Positions 26,544 through 32,954 of a stretch of 35,707 bases of DNA are shown here, one piece after another. The DNA is taken from assembly GCA_012517375.1 (NCBI GenBank), contig JAAYVC010000024.1, positions 1 to 35,707 of the forward strand, in the 5' to 3' direction. Source of the stretch: a bacterium (lineage in GTDB: Bacteria; Hydrothermota; Tepidihabitantia; B3-TA06). The notes below the pieces were generated by a model. It saw nothing but the letters and a program-made list of their open reading frames with translations, was not told the origin of the DNA and did not search any database. The first letter of the stretch is position 1; every line of letters begins with the position of its first letter. The translations under genes were made by a program, and so were the position numbers.

Positions 26544-28112
26544 ATGGACGAACCGATACTTTCAACACCACTGGCTAGGGCGATACTAGCTTCTTACAAA
26601 AAAGGTGAAGAGGATGAACTCTTAGAACCGCTTGTGCTAGTGGATAAAGCCGGCAACCAGATCGGAAGAATCAAGGAGGGCGATTCGGTAATCTTTTACG
26701 ATATCAGGGGTGAAAGAGAGATAGAGTTGACAGAGGCTTTGACCGACCCCGGTTTCAGCCATTTCCCCTCTATGGATCTTGGGCTTTCATTTGTTACCAT
26801 GATCCGTTATCGAAAGGGTCTCGGGGTTCGTGAAGCCTTCCCGCCCCTGGAAAAACTCAAAAACACCCTTTGCGAGGTGCTTTCGAACCGGAGCAAGCGG
26901 ATTAGAAAGATAACAGAGGCTGAAAAAGCCATCCATCTTTCTTACTTTCTCAACGGCAAGAGCGAAGAATCCTTCGAAAATGAGGAAAGGGTCATCCTGC
27001 CGACAAGGAAAGATGTAGCTACATTTGACCAGGCCCCGCAGATGTCTGCGGAGCTTGTTACCAAAGCCGCTTGCGAAGCGCTTGCCGATAAGGCCGTCGA
27101 TGCCGTGATTGTTAACTTATGCAACGTCGATGTTGTCGGTCATTTCGAGAATGAAGGGTCGGTCTTGAAAGCCATAGAAACCGTTGACGAGAGCCTAGGT
27201 AAGATGATATCGTGCGCCAGACAGAACGACGCGACTTCCGTGATAACGGCTGACCATGGAACGGTTGAGCGCTGGCTCTACCCGGAGGGTACTGTGGATA
27301 CAGGTCACACGAAAAGCCCCGTGCCTTTTATTGTTGATGCGGATGGTTCTTTTACAGTAACCGATGGCGAACTCAGCGACGTGGCGCCTACCGTTCTCCA
27401 CCTTTTAGGCATAGAAAAACCCTGCGAGATGACCGGAAAGACCTTGATTGACGGAAGCGCTCCTCGAGCAAAAAGGATATTATTGGTAATACTCGACGGC
27501 TGGGGACACAACGACGGCGATTACGGCAATATGATAGCCAAGGCAAGAACGCCAAGTTTTGACTCGCTGTGGAGCTCCAGGCCTCACTGCGTTTTAAAGG
27601 CTGCGGGCACCGCTGTAGGATTGCCTGAACGAAGCGTCGGCAACTCCGAAGTAGGACATCTCCATATAGGAGCAGGCAGACACGTTCCATCTGATAGAGT
27701 GAGAATAGACTCTGCAATAGCCGACGGGGCTTTCATGCAAAACGAGGCGTTTCTCTGGGCGATAGAGGAAGCCAAAAGCCGCAGATCTTCACTGCACCTC
27801 CTGGGTATTGTGAGCTTCTATTCGTCTCACGGCTCCATTACGCACCTCGAGGCGCTCATGAGACTCTGTAAGGAAAGGGATGTGGATAACTTCTTCATCC
27901 ACGCTATGCTCGGCAGACGCGGTGAACGGCCTATGGCTGGCGCGCGCTACATAGGAATGATTGAGGACGAATGTCTTAAGATAGGCCGAGGCAAAGTCGC
28001 AGGAGTTATTGGCCGTTACTGGTCTCTTGACAGGGAAGAAAACTGGCGGCGGATTGAGCGAACTTACAGATGGCTTCTGGAAGGTCACGGAACCCGGATA
28101 ATAGATTCGTAA
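26544..28112 (+). CDS. gpmI: Circularly permuted cofactor-independent phosphoglycerate mutase
   Basis: Expected to interconvert 3- and 2-phosphoglycerate in glycolysis with two metal ions. The 522-residue length is normal, but the order of the halves is swapped. Residues 1-305 match the canonical C-terminal part: substrate arginines Arg55 and Arg58, Lys128, metal ligands Asp196 and His200 (NVDVVGH), Asp237-His238 (TADHG) and His255 (TGHT). After a short linker (about 306-312), residues 313-522 match the canonical N-terminal part: Asp318 (ILDGWG), phospho-acceptor Ser368 (GNSEVGH), His429, and Arg491 and Arg497 (GRYWSLDRE). Spacings within each half equal those recalled for the Bacillus enzyme. 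The usual DGRD reads GRRG (457-460), so one substrate-contacting aspartate is replaced. The single uninterrupted frame and its own promoter argue against an artefact. No ordinary gpmI is visible in this window. Confidence 0.9.
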   Translation: MDEPILSTPLARAILASYKKGEEDELLEPLVLVDKAGNQIGRIKEGDSVIFYDIRGEREIELTEALTDPGFSHFPSMDLGLSFVTMIRYRKGLGVREAFPPLEKLKNTLCEVLSNRSKRIRKITEAEKAIHLSYFLNGKSEESFENEERVILPTRKDVATFDQAPQMSAELVTKAACEALADKAVDAVIVNLCNVDVVGHFENEGSVLKAIETVDESLGKMISCARQNDATSVITADHGTVERWLYPEGTVDTGHTKSPVPFIVDADGSFTVTDGELSDVAPTVLHLLGIEKPCEMTGKTLIDGSAPRAKRILLVILDGWGHNDGDYGNMIAKARTPSFDSLWSSRPHCVLKAAGTAVGLPERSVGNSEVGHLHIGAGRHVPSDRVRIDSAIADGAFMQNEAFLWAIEEAKSRRSSLHLLGIVSFYSSHGSITHLEALMRLCKERDVDNFFIHAMLGRRGERPMAGARYIGMIEDECLKIGRGKVAGVIGRYWSLDREENWRRIERTYRWLLEGHGTRIIDS

Positions 28113-28176
28113 CTGACGTTTATAATCCGATTTCAAAAAATTTACCGGTGGATAACAGGTAATCTGACTTAACGTC

Positions 28177-28437
28177 TTACTTTAGGTCGTCTTGCTCCGC
28201 GCTCTGCTCGAAATCTGCAAAATCTTGCTCCTGCGAGTCCTTAATAATCTGATACGCAAACTCGGCCGCCTCCCTTGGAACCATTATTTTGACTACGGGT
28301 TTCTTGTCGGAAAACGGTCTCAGATGATCCGAAGCTTCATCAAGAAGATGAACCGTTATCTCGGAAGCGCGCAGTAGCCCCGCTATCACAAGAGCTTCCT
28401 CGCGCGAGCAGGTATGGATGCAAATAAACCTATCCAT
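28177..28437 (-). CDS. DUF2007-like putative signal-transducing protein
   Basis: An 86-residue soluble protein. The pattern FICIHTCSREEALVIAGLLRASEITVHLLDE, followed by VVKIMVPREAAEFAYQII, matches the small DUF2007 family (putative signal transducers of ferredoxin-like fold), often the only domain in such genes. The C-terminus is acidic. The start at ATG 28437 is 7 nt after a -10 box, fitting a leaderless mRNA; an upstream extension of the frame would run through that promoter into the end of the kinase gene. The -35 box overlaps the stop region of the upstream histidine kinase. Biochemical role unknown. Confidence 0.75.
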   Translation of the reverse strand: MDRFICIHTCSREEALVIAGLLRASEITVHLLDEASDHLRPFSDKKPVVKIMVPREAAEFAYQIIKDSQEQDFADFEQSAEQDDLK

Positions 28438-28444
28438 GCAGTTC

Positions 28445-28472
28445 ACACTACTCCGTGATTGAATTTTGTCAA
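28445..28472 (-). promoter_or_regulatory. Promoter of the DUF2007-like gene (leaderless)
   Basis: On the minus strand: TTGACA (28472-28467), 16-bp spacer, TAGTGT (28450-28445). The ATG at 28437 lies 7 nt on. The -35 box overlaps the kinase stop codon. Confidence 0.6.
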
Positions 28473-29467
28473 GCTTCCCATACTCCGGCTGAGACCTCAT
28501 CCTCATCTATCGGTCTGCGTATCGTGAAGTGGAAAGTAGAACCCTTGCCAGGTGTGGACTCAACCCATATCCTTCCGCCGTGCTGCTCTACGATTTTCTT
28601 GACGATATTGAGGCCGACCCCTGTCCCTCCTCCGTATTCATCCTGACCGTGAAGCCGCTGGAAGATCCTGAATATCTTCTCAAGATATTTTTCATCGATG
28701 CCTATGCCGTTATCGCTGACTGTAAACTCATCGAACCCCTCCTCCGGATGAGCTACGCATCCGATATCTATGGTCTTGTCAGTCCTGTCGTTATATTTAA
28801 TCGCATTGCTGATGAGATTCGAGAAAACCTGAACCAATCTCACTTCATCGCAGTAAATGACGGGCAACTCATCTTGAATCGTTATTCCTACTTCGCTGTC
28901 GGGATTTACGAATTCGATTGCCTGCTTCACGAGTTCGCTGGAATCTATCTCCTTGAAGGGATTTCTGTGCCTGCCTATGCGCGAAAGCTCCAGAAGATCG
29001 TTAATGAGTCCTTCCATGCGCTCGGCGCCCTCCACGATTCTTCGCAGGTAATCCTGCCCGACATCATCCAGTTTCGACTGGTAATCTTCCTTCAGGAATC
29101 TTGAGAAACCCATCATAGCCCTGAGCGGAGCCTTGAGATCGTGGCTTACTATGTAGACAAAATCCTCAAGCTCCTGATTGGTCTTCTCGAGCAGACGCGC
29201 CTTCTCTTCATCCTGCGCCTTTAGTTCGCGCAAGCCCTTGACCATCACGTTGACTCCCATCGCTACCGACCCGAATATATCCTCGCTCGATATCGGCACC
29301 TCTACCGTAAGATCGCCGAGGGCTACGTCGGAGAGCACTGAAAGTATTTCCGTTAATTTCTGCTCGGTGTAATCCCTGAGTTCCTCGAGATTCAATTCGT
29401 CAGGATTCCTTATTTCGGCTTCTTCTCCGGAACTAGTTCCTGCATCTGTGTCGCGCTTCTCGTCCAC
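28469..29467 (-). CDS. Soluble HAMP-HisKA histidine kinase
   Basis: A 332-residue histidine kinase without a visible membrane segment or sensor domain. Residues about 40-80 look like a HAMP segment (ALGDLTVEVP, then GVNVMVKGL). A short coiled coil then leads to HisKA, with phospho-acceptor His109 in YIVSHDLKAPLRAMMG, close to phytochrome-type kinases. The HATPase_c domain has the N-box (FSNLISNAIKYN), DNGIGID, FQRLH and GGTGVGLNIVKKI. No response regulator is adjacent, so this is an orphan kinase that may be fed by a partner protein. The GTG at 29467 is 5 nt after a -10 box, consistent with leaderless translation. The acidic N-terminus is unlike a signal peptide. Confidence 0.9.
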   Translation of the reverse strand: MDEKRDTDAGTSSGEEAEIRNPDELNLEELRDYTEQKLTEILSVLSDVALGDLTVEVPISSEDIFGSVAMGVNVMVKGLRELKAQDEEKARLLEKTNQELEDFVYIVSHDLKAPLRAMMGFSRFLKEDYQSKLDDVGQDYLRRIVEGAERMEGLINDLLELSRIGRHRNPFKEIDSSELVKQAIEFVNPDSEVGITIQDELPVIYCDEVRLVQVFSNLISNAIKYNDRTDKTIDIGCVAHPEEGFDEFTVSDNGIGIDEKYLEKIFRIFQRLHGQDEYGGGTGVGLNIVKKIVEQHGGRIWVESTPGKGSTFHFTIRRPIDEDEVSAGVWEA

Positions 29468-29472
29468 GCAAA

Positions 29473-29500
29473 ACTATAGGTAATCTGAGAGTTTTGTCAA
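29473..29500 (-). promoter_or_regulatory. Promoter of the soluble kinase gene (leaderless)
   Basis: On the minus strand: TTGACA (29500-29495), 16-bp spacer, TATAGT (29478-29473). The GTG at 29467 follows after 5 nt. Confidence 0.75.
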
Positions 29501-29634
29501 GTAAGAATTGCATGCAAAAGGGATGAATTCAGAACCGCATTCTCAGGGTTTCTTGTATTAACAATGAAAGTTTAAAGATATTGTTTAACTTATTCACTTC
29601 GATTCAAGACGGATACGGAGCGTGTTTTCAAAGA

Positions 29635-29662
29635 TTGACAAAGGTGTTTTTGAGGCTAGATT
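29635..29662 (+). promoter_or_regulatory. Promoter of the acyltransferase gene (leaderless)
   Basis: TTGACA (29635-29640), 16-bp spacer, TAGATT (29657-29662). The ATG at 29670 follows after 7 nt. It would lie inside the ORF if the upstream GTG at 29622 were used. Confidence 0.6.
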
Positions 29663-29669
29663 TATCTTG

Positions 29670-30386
29670 ATGGAACTTCACGGCGGACAGAAACTGTGGC
29701 CCTCGGAGATCAGGACTTTCTTTACGAGTCTTAAGGAGGCTTTCCTTGCGTTTTACGGACGGCTCGTTCGCATCAAGATCTTCGGCAGGGAATTCTGGCA
29801 AGGGCTGAACCGAAATTCCATTGTCGTGGCAAATCATGTGACGGGCGTGGATTCGATAATTCTTCAAATAGGTCTCAAACGCAGACTTTTTATGCTCGCT
29901 GCAAAAAAATGGTTTGAAGGCAGATTCATCCGTTTCTTCATGACTTTCTTTTGCGATATGATACCGGTTGCGATAAAAGAAGGTCCATGCAACGTCAAGG
30001 GCATCAAAAGGGCTCTGAAACTCCTTGAACTGAAGCAGAGTATCGGGCTATACCCCGCAGGCCGCATGACCCGCGAAGACGCAGTGCCCGAGATAAGCAA
30101 TGGAGCCGCCTATCTTGCCTTGAAATCGGGAGTTCCAATAGTCGCCGTATACGTGAAGAATCTTGCCTTCGGCCCAGAGATAGGCTCCTCTCCCCGCATT
30201 GACGACGCTGTCGAAGGGTTGGGGTCGGTGGTTCACAATATCTTCAATAGGAGGATAGAACTCTACATCGCTCCCCCTGTCTTCCCCGTAACCGACGCTT
30301 TGGATAGAAAATCCGAGATAAACCGCATCAATACCGAGATACATGAAAGATTCGAGGAACTCATTCAACAAGCAAGCCTAAACTGA
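29670..30386 (+). CDS. PlsC-like acyltransferase
   Basis: A 238-residue member of the glycerolipid acyltransferase (PlsC/LPLAT) superfamily, which transfers acyl chains to lysophosphatidic acid or related acceptors at the inner membrane. Block I is NHVTGVD, with the H-x4-D catalytic pair His56 and Asp61. The third block, normally FPEGTR, reads YPAGRMTRED (128-137), so the substrate-binding glutamate is missing and the acceptor may differ from the classic one. SGVPIVAVYV corresponds to block IV. The frame can be extended to a GTG at 29622, but a consensus promoter lies between the two starts, so the ATG at 29670 is preferred. It stands alone. Confidence 0.8.
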   Translation: MELHGGQKLWPSEIRTFFTSLKEAFLAFYGRLVRIKIFGREFWQGLNRNSIVVANHVTGVDSIILQIGLKRRLFMLAAKKWFEGRFIRFFMTFFCDMIPVAIKEGPCNVKGIKRALKLLELKQSIGLYPAGRMTREDAVPEISNGAAYLALKSGVPIVAVYVKNLAFGPEIGSSPRIDDAVEGLGSVVHNIFNRRIELYIAPPVFPVTDALDRKSEINRINTEIHERFEELIQQASLN

Positions 30387-30445
30387 CATGCTTGATCAGG
30401 GCTGTAAAAAGAAGTCGACGGTGATTTTCGGACTTCGTTAGAATT

Positions 30446-30688
30446 CTAGGTAAACCAGCCGCCCACTGCAAGCCTTACGACTGCCAGCGCTATTACGACT
30501 ATTGAAAGTATAAGGCCAACAATGGCTAAGGGCGCCACCAGACGTCGTGATATAGGCACTATTGCCAGGATAAAAGCCATTACAGCAAGCGCTAACGCTA
30601 TCCATTCGAAGATTCCGAAAAGAGGTACAAGTCCAATTGCTCCGAAGACCAGACCTATTATCGAGAGAATAAAGCTCGCTATACCCAT
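30446..30688 (-). CDS. Tiny three-TM membrane protein (DUF4190-like)
   Basis: An 80-residue, almost wholly hydrophobic protein with three membrane segments (about 3-23, 26-46 and 50-75). The opening pattern MGIASFILSIIGLVFG recalls DUF4190-type small membrane proteins, but the match is weak. Function unknown. The ATG at 30688 is preceded by AGGAGGAA; the open frame further upstream crosses an 11-bp inverted repeat and is not credible. It converges on the acyltransferase gene. Confidence 0.65.
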   Translation of the reverse strand: MGIASFILSIIGLVFGAIGLVPLFGIFEWIALALAVMAFILAIVPISRRLVAPLAIVGLILSIVVIALAVVRLAVGGWFT

Positions 30689-30735
30689 TCTTCCTCCTAA
30701 AATCCTTTCGGTTATTGGTAACGGATTCCAAAAGA

Positions 30736-30767
30736 GCAAGGGAGAGTGTCGCAGCGCTCTCCCTTGC
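30736..30767. repeat. Perfect 11-bp inverted repeat
   Basis: GCAAGGGAGAG (30736-30746) pairs perfectly with CTCTCCCTTGC (30757-30767) across a 10-nt loop, in the region between the divergent 30688 and 30924 genes. On the minus strand it is followed by TCTTTTGG. It could be an attenuator or leader structure of the small membrane gene, or a regulator-binding palindrome. Confidence 0.55.
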
Positions 30768-30796
30768 GAATTGGCAACCAATCACCATGGGGCGCA

Positions 30797-30830
30797 TGGA
30801 GTCGAAACTCCAGCACCATTCCATTTTTTT
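30797..30830 (+). terminator. Possible intrinsic terminator without an obvious gene
   Basis: TGGAGT (30797-30802), CGAA loop, ACTCCA (30807-30812), then about 10 bases later a run of seven T. It points along the plus strand although no plus-strand gene ends here. Together with the inverted repeat just before it, it may end a small RNA. Confidence 0.35.
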
Positions 30831-30878
30831 ATACTCTTAAGACGTCCGGTCTTTGTTTTTGTTTCATTAATTCTGATA

Positions 30879-30906
30879 TTGACTTCACGACCCTTAGGGC
30901 TACTAT
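30879..30906 (+). promoter_or_regulatory. Promoter of the two-lipoprotein operon
   Basis: TTGACT (30879-30884), 16-bp spacer, TACTAT (30901-30906). A short leader contains GGAGG ahead of the ATG at 30924. Confidence 0.65.
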
Positions 30907-30923
30907 TGTCTTTTGGAGGCAAT

Positions 30924-31577
30924 ATGCTTAAACGAGTGTTCATTTTCTGTTGGATTATCTTTATTTCCGGATGCGGCACGGTCTCGACTGTTAGACCGCT
31001 GCCAGTAGGCCAGAATGCCCTTTCCCTCTCGGTCGGCGGACCGATTGCCGAGCTTCCGGGAATTGCCGATGTGCCCTTGCCATACTCGACTTTACGATAC
31101 CGCTGGGGCGTATATAAAAATCTCGAGGCGCACATAGGCCTTCATCCTACAATGCTCGTATTCGGAACGATAGGGCTTGACGCAGGATTAAGCTATGAGC
31201 TCATTCACGGGAGCAAATTGACGCCTTCGCTCGTCGCCGGAATCAACCCGACCTTCTGGATTAATCCTTTCAACCGTGCAGCAGGGTTTTCGCCTGAAGC
31301 TGAAGCCGTAGCCTCATGGACAATAGGAAAAAACCTTCTCGTTTATTCGGGAGGACAGGCTTTCTTCCAGCTGGAGAAACCTTACGTTCCATGGGCGGCG
31401 CTCATAGGTTGGGAATGCAGGTTTGGAGCTGCAGGTCTAGGGATCGAGGCAAAATGGTATGCGCCTACGGAAAACTCCGAATACCGCGTCGTGCGCTTTC
31501 CCTTATCGCCCGGCAAAATGGGCGCTTTTGGAGCAGTTGTAGGATTTTCTCTCTACCCGGGAGGCCGCGATGGTTAA
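30924..31577 (+). CDS. Lipoprotein of unknown function, barrel-like
   Basis: A 217-residue predicted lipoprotein. The signal peptide ends with ISGC, Cys17 being the lipidated residue. The rest is rich in Gly and aromatic residues in alternating strands (YRWGVYKNLEAHIGLHP, GLDAGLSYEL, GAFGAVVGFSLYPGG), like a small outer-membrane barrel. No named family was recognised. The ATG at 30924 has GGAGG at 30915-30919, while the much longer open frame upstream (to 30522) runs through hairpins and a promoter and is not coding. The end overlaps the hydrolase gene by 8 nt, so the two are co-expressed. Confidence 0.75.
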   Translation: MLKRVFIFCWIIFISGCGTVSTVRPLPVGQNALSLSVGGPIAELPGIADVPLPYSTLRYRWGVYKNLEAHIGLHPTMLVFGTIGLDAGLSYELIHGSKLTPSLVAGINPTFWINPFNRAAGFSPEAEAVASWTIGKNLLVYSGGQAFFQLEKPYVPWAALIGWECRFGAAGLGIEAKWYAPTENSEYRVVRFPLSPGKMGAFGAVVGFSLYPGGRDG

Positions 31578-32445
31578 AAAGCTTTTCTCTTTTTTCGCTC
31601 TTGCGGCGATGACAGGATGCTTTTCCCTTGAACCTTTTTACTTCATGGAAGAACCGCTCGAGAAATATCTCGACCCTGAAGACATGAAGGAAAACGAGCA
31701 TTACAGGGGAATAATACCTTCCGAATTGATTGCGGCGGACAGCTTTCAGATTAGTTCGGGCTTCATTTACGGGTTCTGGGCGCTGCATCCAGGCGACACG
31801 CTCAGCGATACCACTATGCCCTTCAATCAAAAGGCAACCATACTTTACAGTCATGGAAACTCTGGCAACATCAACGGATACTGGGACAGGGTCGAACTCC
31901 TGTGGGAGATGGGGTACCGGGTATATATTTACGATTATCCGGGTTTCGGACGATCCGACGGCGCACCATCGAGCGAGAATTGTTTAGAAAGCGCTAAAGG
32001 TGCACTTGCAAGACTCCTGGCGCAGAAGATGGTAGATACCTCGAAGATCGTCTTCTACGGATATTCGCTCGGCGGCTACATGACTACCTATCTCGCATCG
32101 GACGTTCTCTCGCCCGGAGTGGTGATACTCGAATCGGCGCCAGCTTCAACCCGGGCGTTCATGAAGGATTCAGGCCTGCTGGGGCTGCCCGGAGGCATCG
32201 TATCGGGCGATGATTTCGACAGCGAAAAAAGAATCGCGAATATAGGCTGCCCGCTGCTCATGATGCACGGCCGCAACGACAGCTACGTTGTTTTTGAACA
32301 CAATGCGCTAGCGCTCTGGGAGCTTGCAAATGACCCCAAGGATTCCTTTTGGGTCGAGGGTGCCGGGCACGGCGACGTACCTTACGTAGCCGGCGATGAG
32401 TATTCAACGAAGGTGAAGGAGTTAATAGACTCTATTCTGCCGTAA
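31570..32445 (+). CDS. Alpha/beta-hydrolase lipoprotein
   Basis: A 291-residue serine hydrolase anchored as a lipoprotein (lipobox AMTGC, Cys17). The alpha/beta fold shows the oxyanion loop HGNSG starting at His95, the nucleophile elbow GYSLGG with Ser166, Asp237 in HGRNDSYV and His267 in GAGHGD, a complete catalytic triad in the usual order. The closest look-alikes are ABHD13/BEM46-type hydrolases of unclear substrate. The start overlaps the end of the preceding lipoprotein, which suggests a joint role at the outer membrane. The hairpin that follows is the terminator of the tRNA gene on the opposite strand and has no T-run for this gene. Confidence 0.9.
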   Translation: MVKKLFSFFALAAMTGCFSLEPFYFMEEPLEKYLDPEDMKENEHYRGIIPSELIAADSFQISSGFIYGFWALHPGDTLSDTTMPFNQKATILYSHGNSGNINGYWDRVELLWEMGYRVYIYDYPGFGRSDGAPSSENCLESAKGALARLLAQKMVDTSKIVFYGYSLGGYMTTYLASDVLSPGVVILESAPASTRAFMKDSGLLGLPGGIVSGDDFDSEKRIANIGCPLLMMHGRNDSYVVFEHNALALWELANDPKDSFWVEGAGHGDVPYVAGDEYSTKVKELIDSILP

Positions 32446-32463
32446 CAGATTTCATTTCGATGT

Positions 32464-32494
32464 AAAAAAAAGGAGGCAGATTTCTCTGCCTCCT
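32464..32494 (-). terminator. Intrinsic terminator of tRNA-Pro
   Basis: A 10-bp perfect stem, AGGAGGCAGA (32471-32480) with TCTGCCTCCT (32485-32494), around a 4-nt loop. Read on the minus strand it is followed by seven T (32470-32464). It starts 6 nt after the tRNA 3' end. Confidence 0.85.
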
Positions 32495-32500
32495 CTTACA

Positions 32501-32575
32501 TCGGGGCGAGTGGATTTGAACCACCGGCCCCTAGCACCCCAAGCTAGTGCGCTATCCGGGCTGCGCCACGCCCCG
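32501..32575 (-). tRNA. tRNA-Pro(GGG)
   Basis: A complete cloverleaf on the minus strand: acceptor CGGGGCG paired with CGCCCCG, D-arm GCGC/GCGC, anticodon stem CTAGC/GCTAG around TTGGGGT (anticodon GGG), and T-loop TTCAAAT. The discriminator base is A, and no CCA is encoded. It has its own consensus promoter and a strong terminator. Confidence 0.92.
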
Positions 32576-32616
32576 ATTGAAAGGACGCTCTCCGAGGAAA
32601 GCCCTTTTCAGATGTG

Positions 32617-32644
32617 ATTATATTTCAAGATAAATGAGTGTCAA
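32617..32644 (-). promoter_or_regulatory. Consensus promoter of tRNA-Pro
   Basis: On the minus strand: TTGACA (32644-32639), 16-bp spacer, TATAAT (32622-32617); perfect hexamers. Confidence 0.9.
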
Positions 32645-32654
32645 GTTCCAAAGG

Positions 32655-32683
32655 TTGACAGACTTGACCCGTGTTGCTATACT
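32655..32683 (+). promoter_or_regulatory. Promoter of tRNA-Gly
   Basis: TTGACA (32655-32660), 17-bp spacer, TATACT (32678-32683). It is divergent from the tRNA-Pro promoter, with 10 bp between the two -35 boxes. Confidence 0.85.
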
Positions 32684-32712
32684 TAACTCTGCGCAGGCAT
32701 TATCGCGCGTAC

Positions 32713-32784
32713 GCGGTGGTAACTCAATGGTAGAGTAACAGCCTTCCAAGCTGTTGGTTGCGGGTTCGAGTCCCGTCCGCCGCT
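32713..32784 (+). tRNA. tRNA-Gly(TCC)
   Basis: A cloverleaf on the plus strand: acceptor GCGGTGG paired with CCGCCGC (one G-U pair), D-loop AATGGTA, anticodon stem ACAGC/GCTGT around CTTCCAA (anticodon TCC), and T-loop TTCGAGT. The discriminator is T, and no CCA is encoded. The gene body runs directly into six T. Confidence 0.92.
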
Positions 32785-32795
32785 TTTTTACCCGT

Positions 32796-32816
32796 GAAAA
32801 TCACGCTGTGATTTTC
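32796..32816. terminator. Terminator hairpin after tRNA-Gly
   Basis: GAAAATCAC (32796-32804), loop GCT, GTGATTTTC (32808-32816): a perfect 9-bp stem just after the T-run that follows tRNA-Gly. It lies between that gene and the convergent LRR gene and may serve both. The 138 bases up to the LRR gene hold nothing else recognisable. Confidence 0.5.
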
Positions 32817-32954
32817 TGAAGGCCCTATTCGCATTCAAGACCTCCGCAAAATACCATTAATTTTATGTAACAACTGAGATAGCTCGTAAATATTATCTCT
32901 AATCATTTAGTGGTTTTAGCCTCGTCCGTAATCTTTCGATAGAATGAATTGAGT

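Noticed and set aside
28115-28176. GACGTT / AACGTC ends framing the gap after the phosphoglycerate mutase gene
   Set aside because: Six-base arms about 50 nt apart with no further pairing support; probably chance.
30522-30923. 134-residue N-terminal extension of the 30924 lipoprotein
   Set aside because: It would run through two hairpins, a T-run and a promoter, and would bury the signal peptide and lipobox in mid-protein.
32471-32494. Hairpin as terminator of the alpha/beta-hydrolase gene
   Set aside because: On the plus strand the A-run precedes the stem and no T-run follows. Orientation and distance fit the minus-strand tRNA-Pro.
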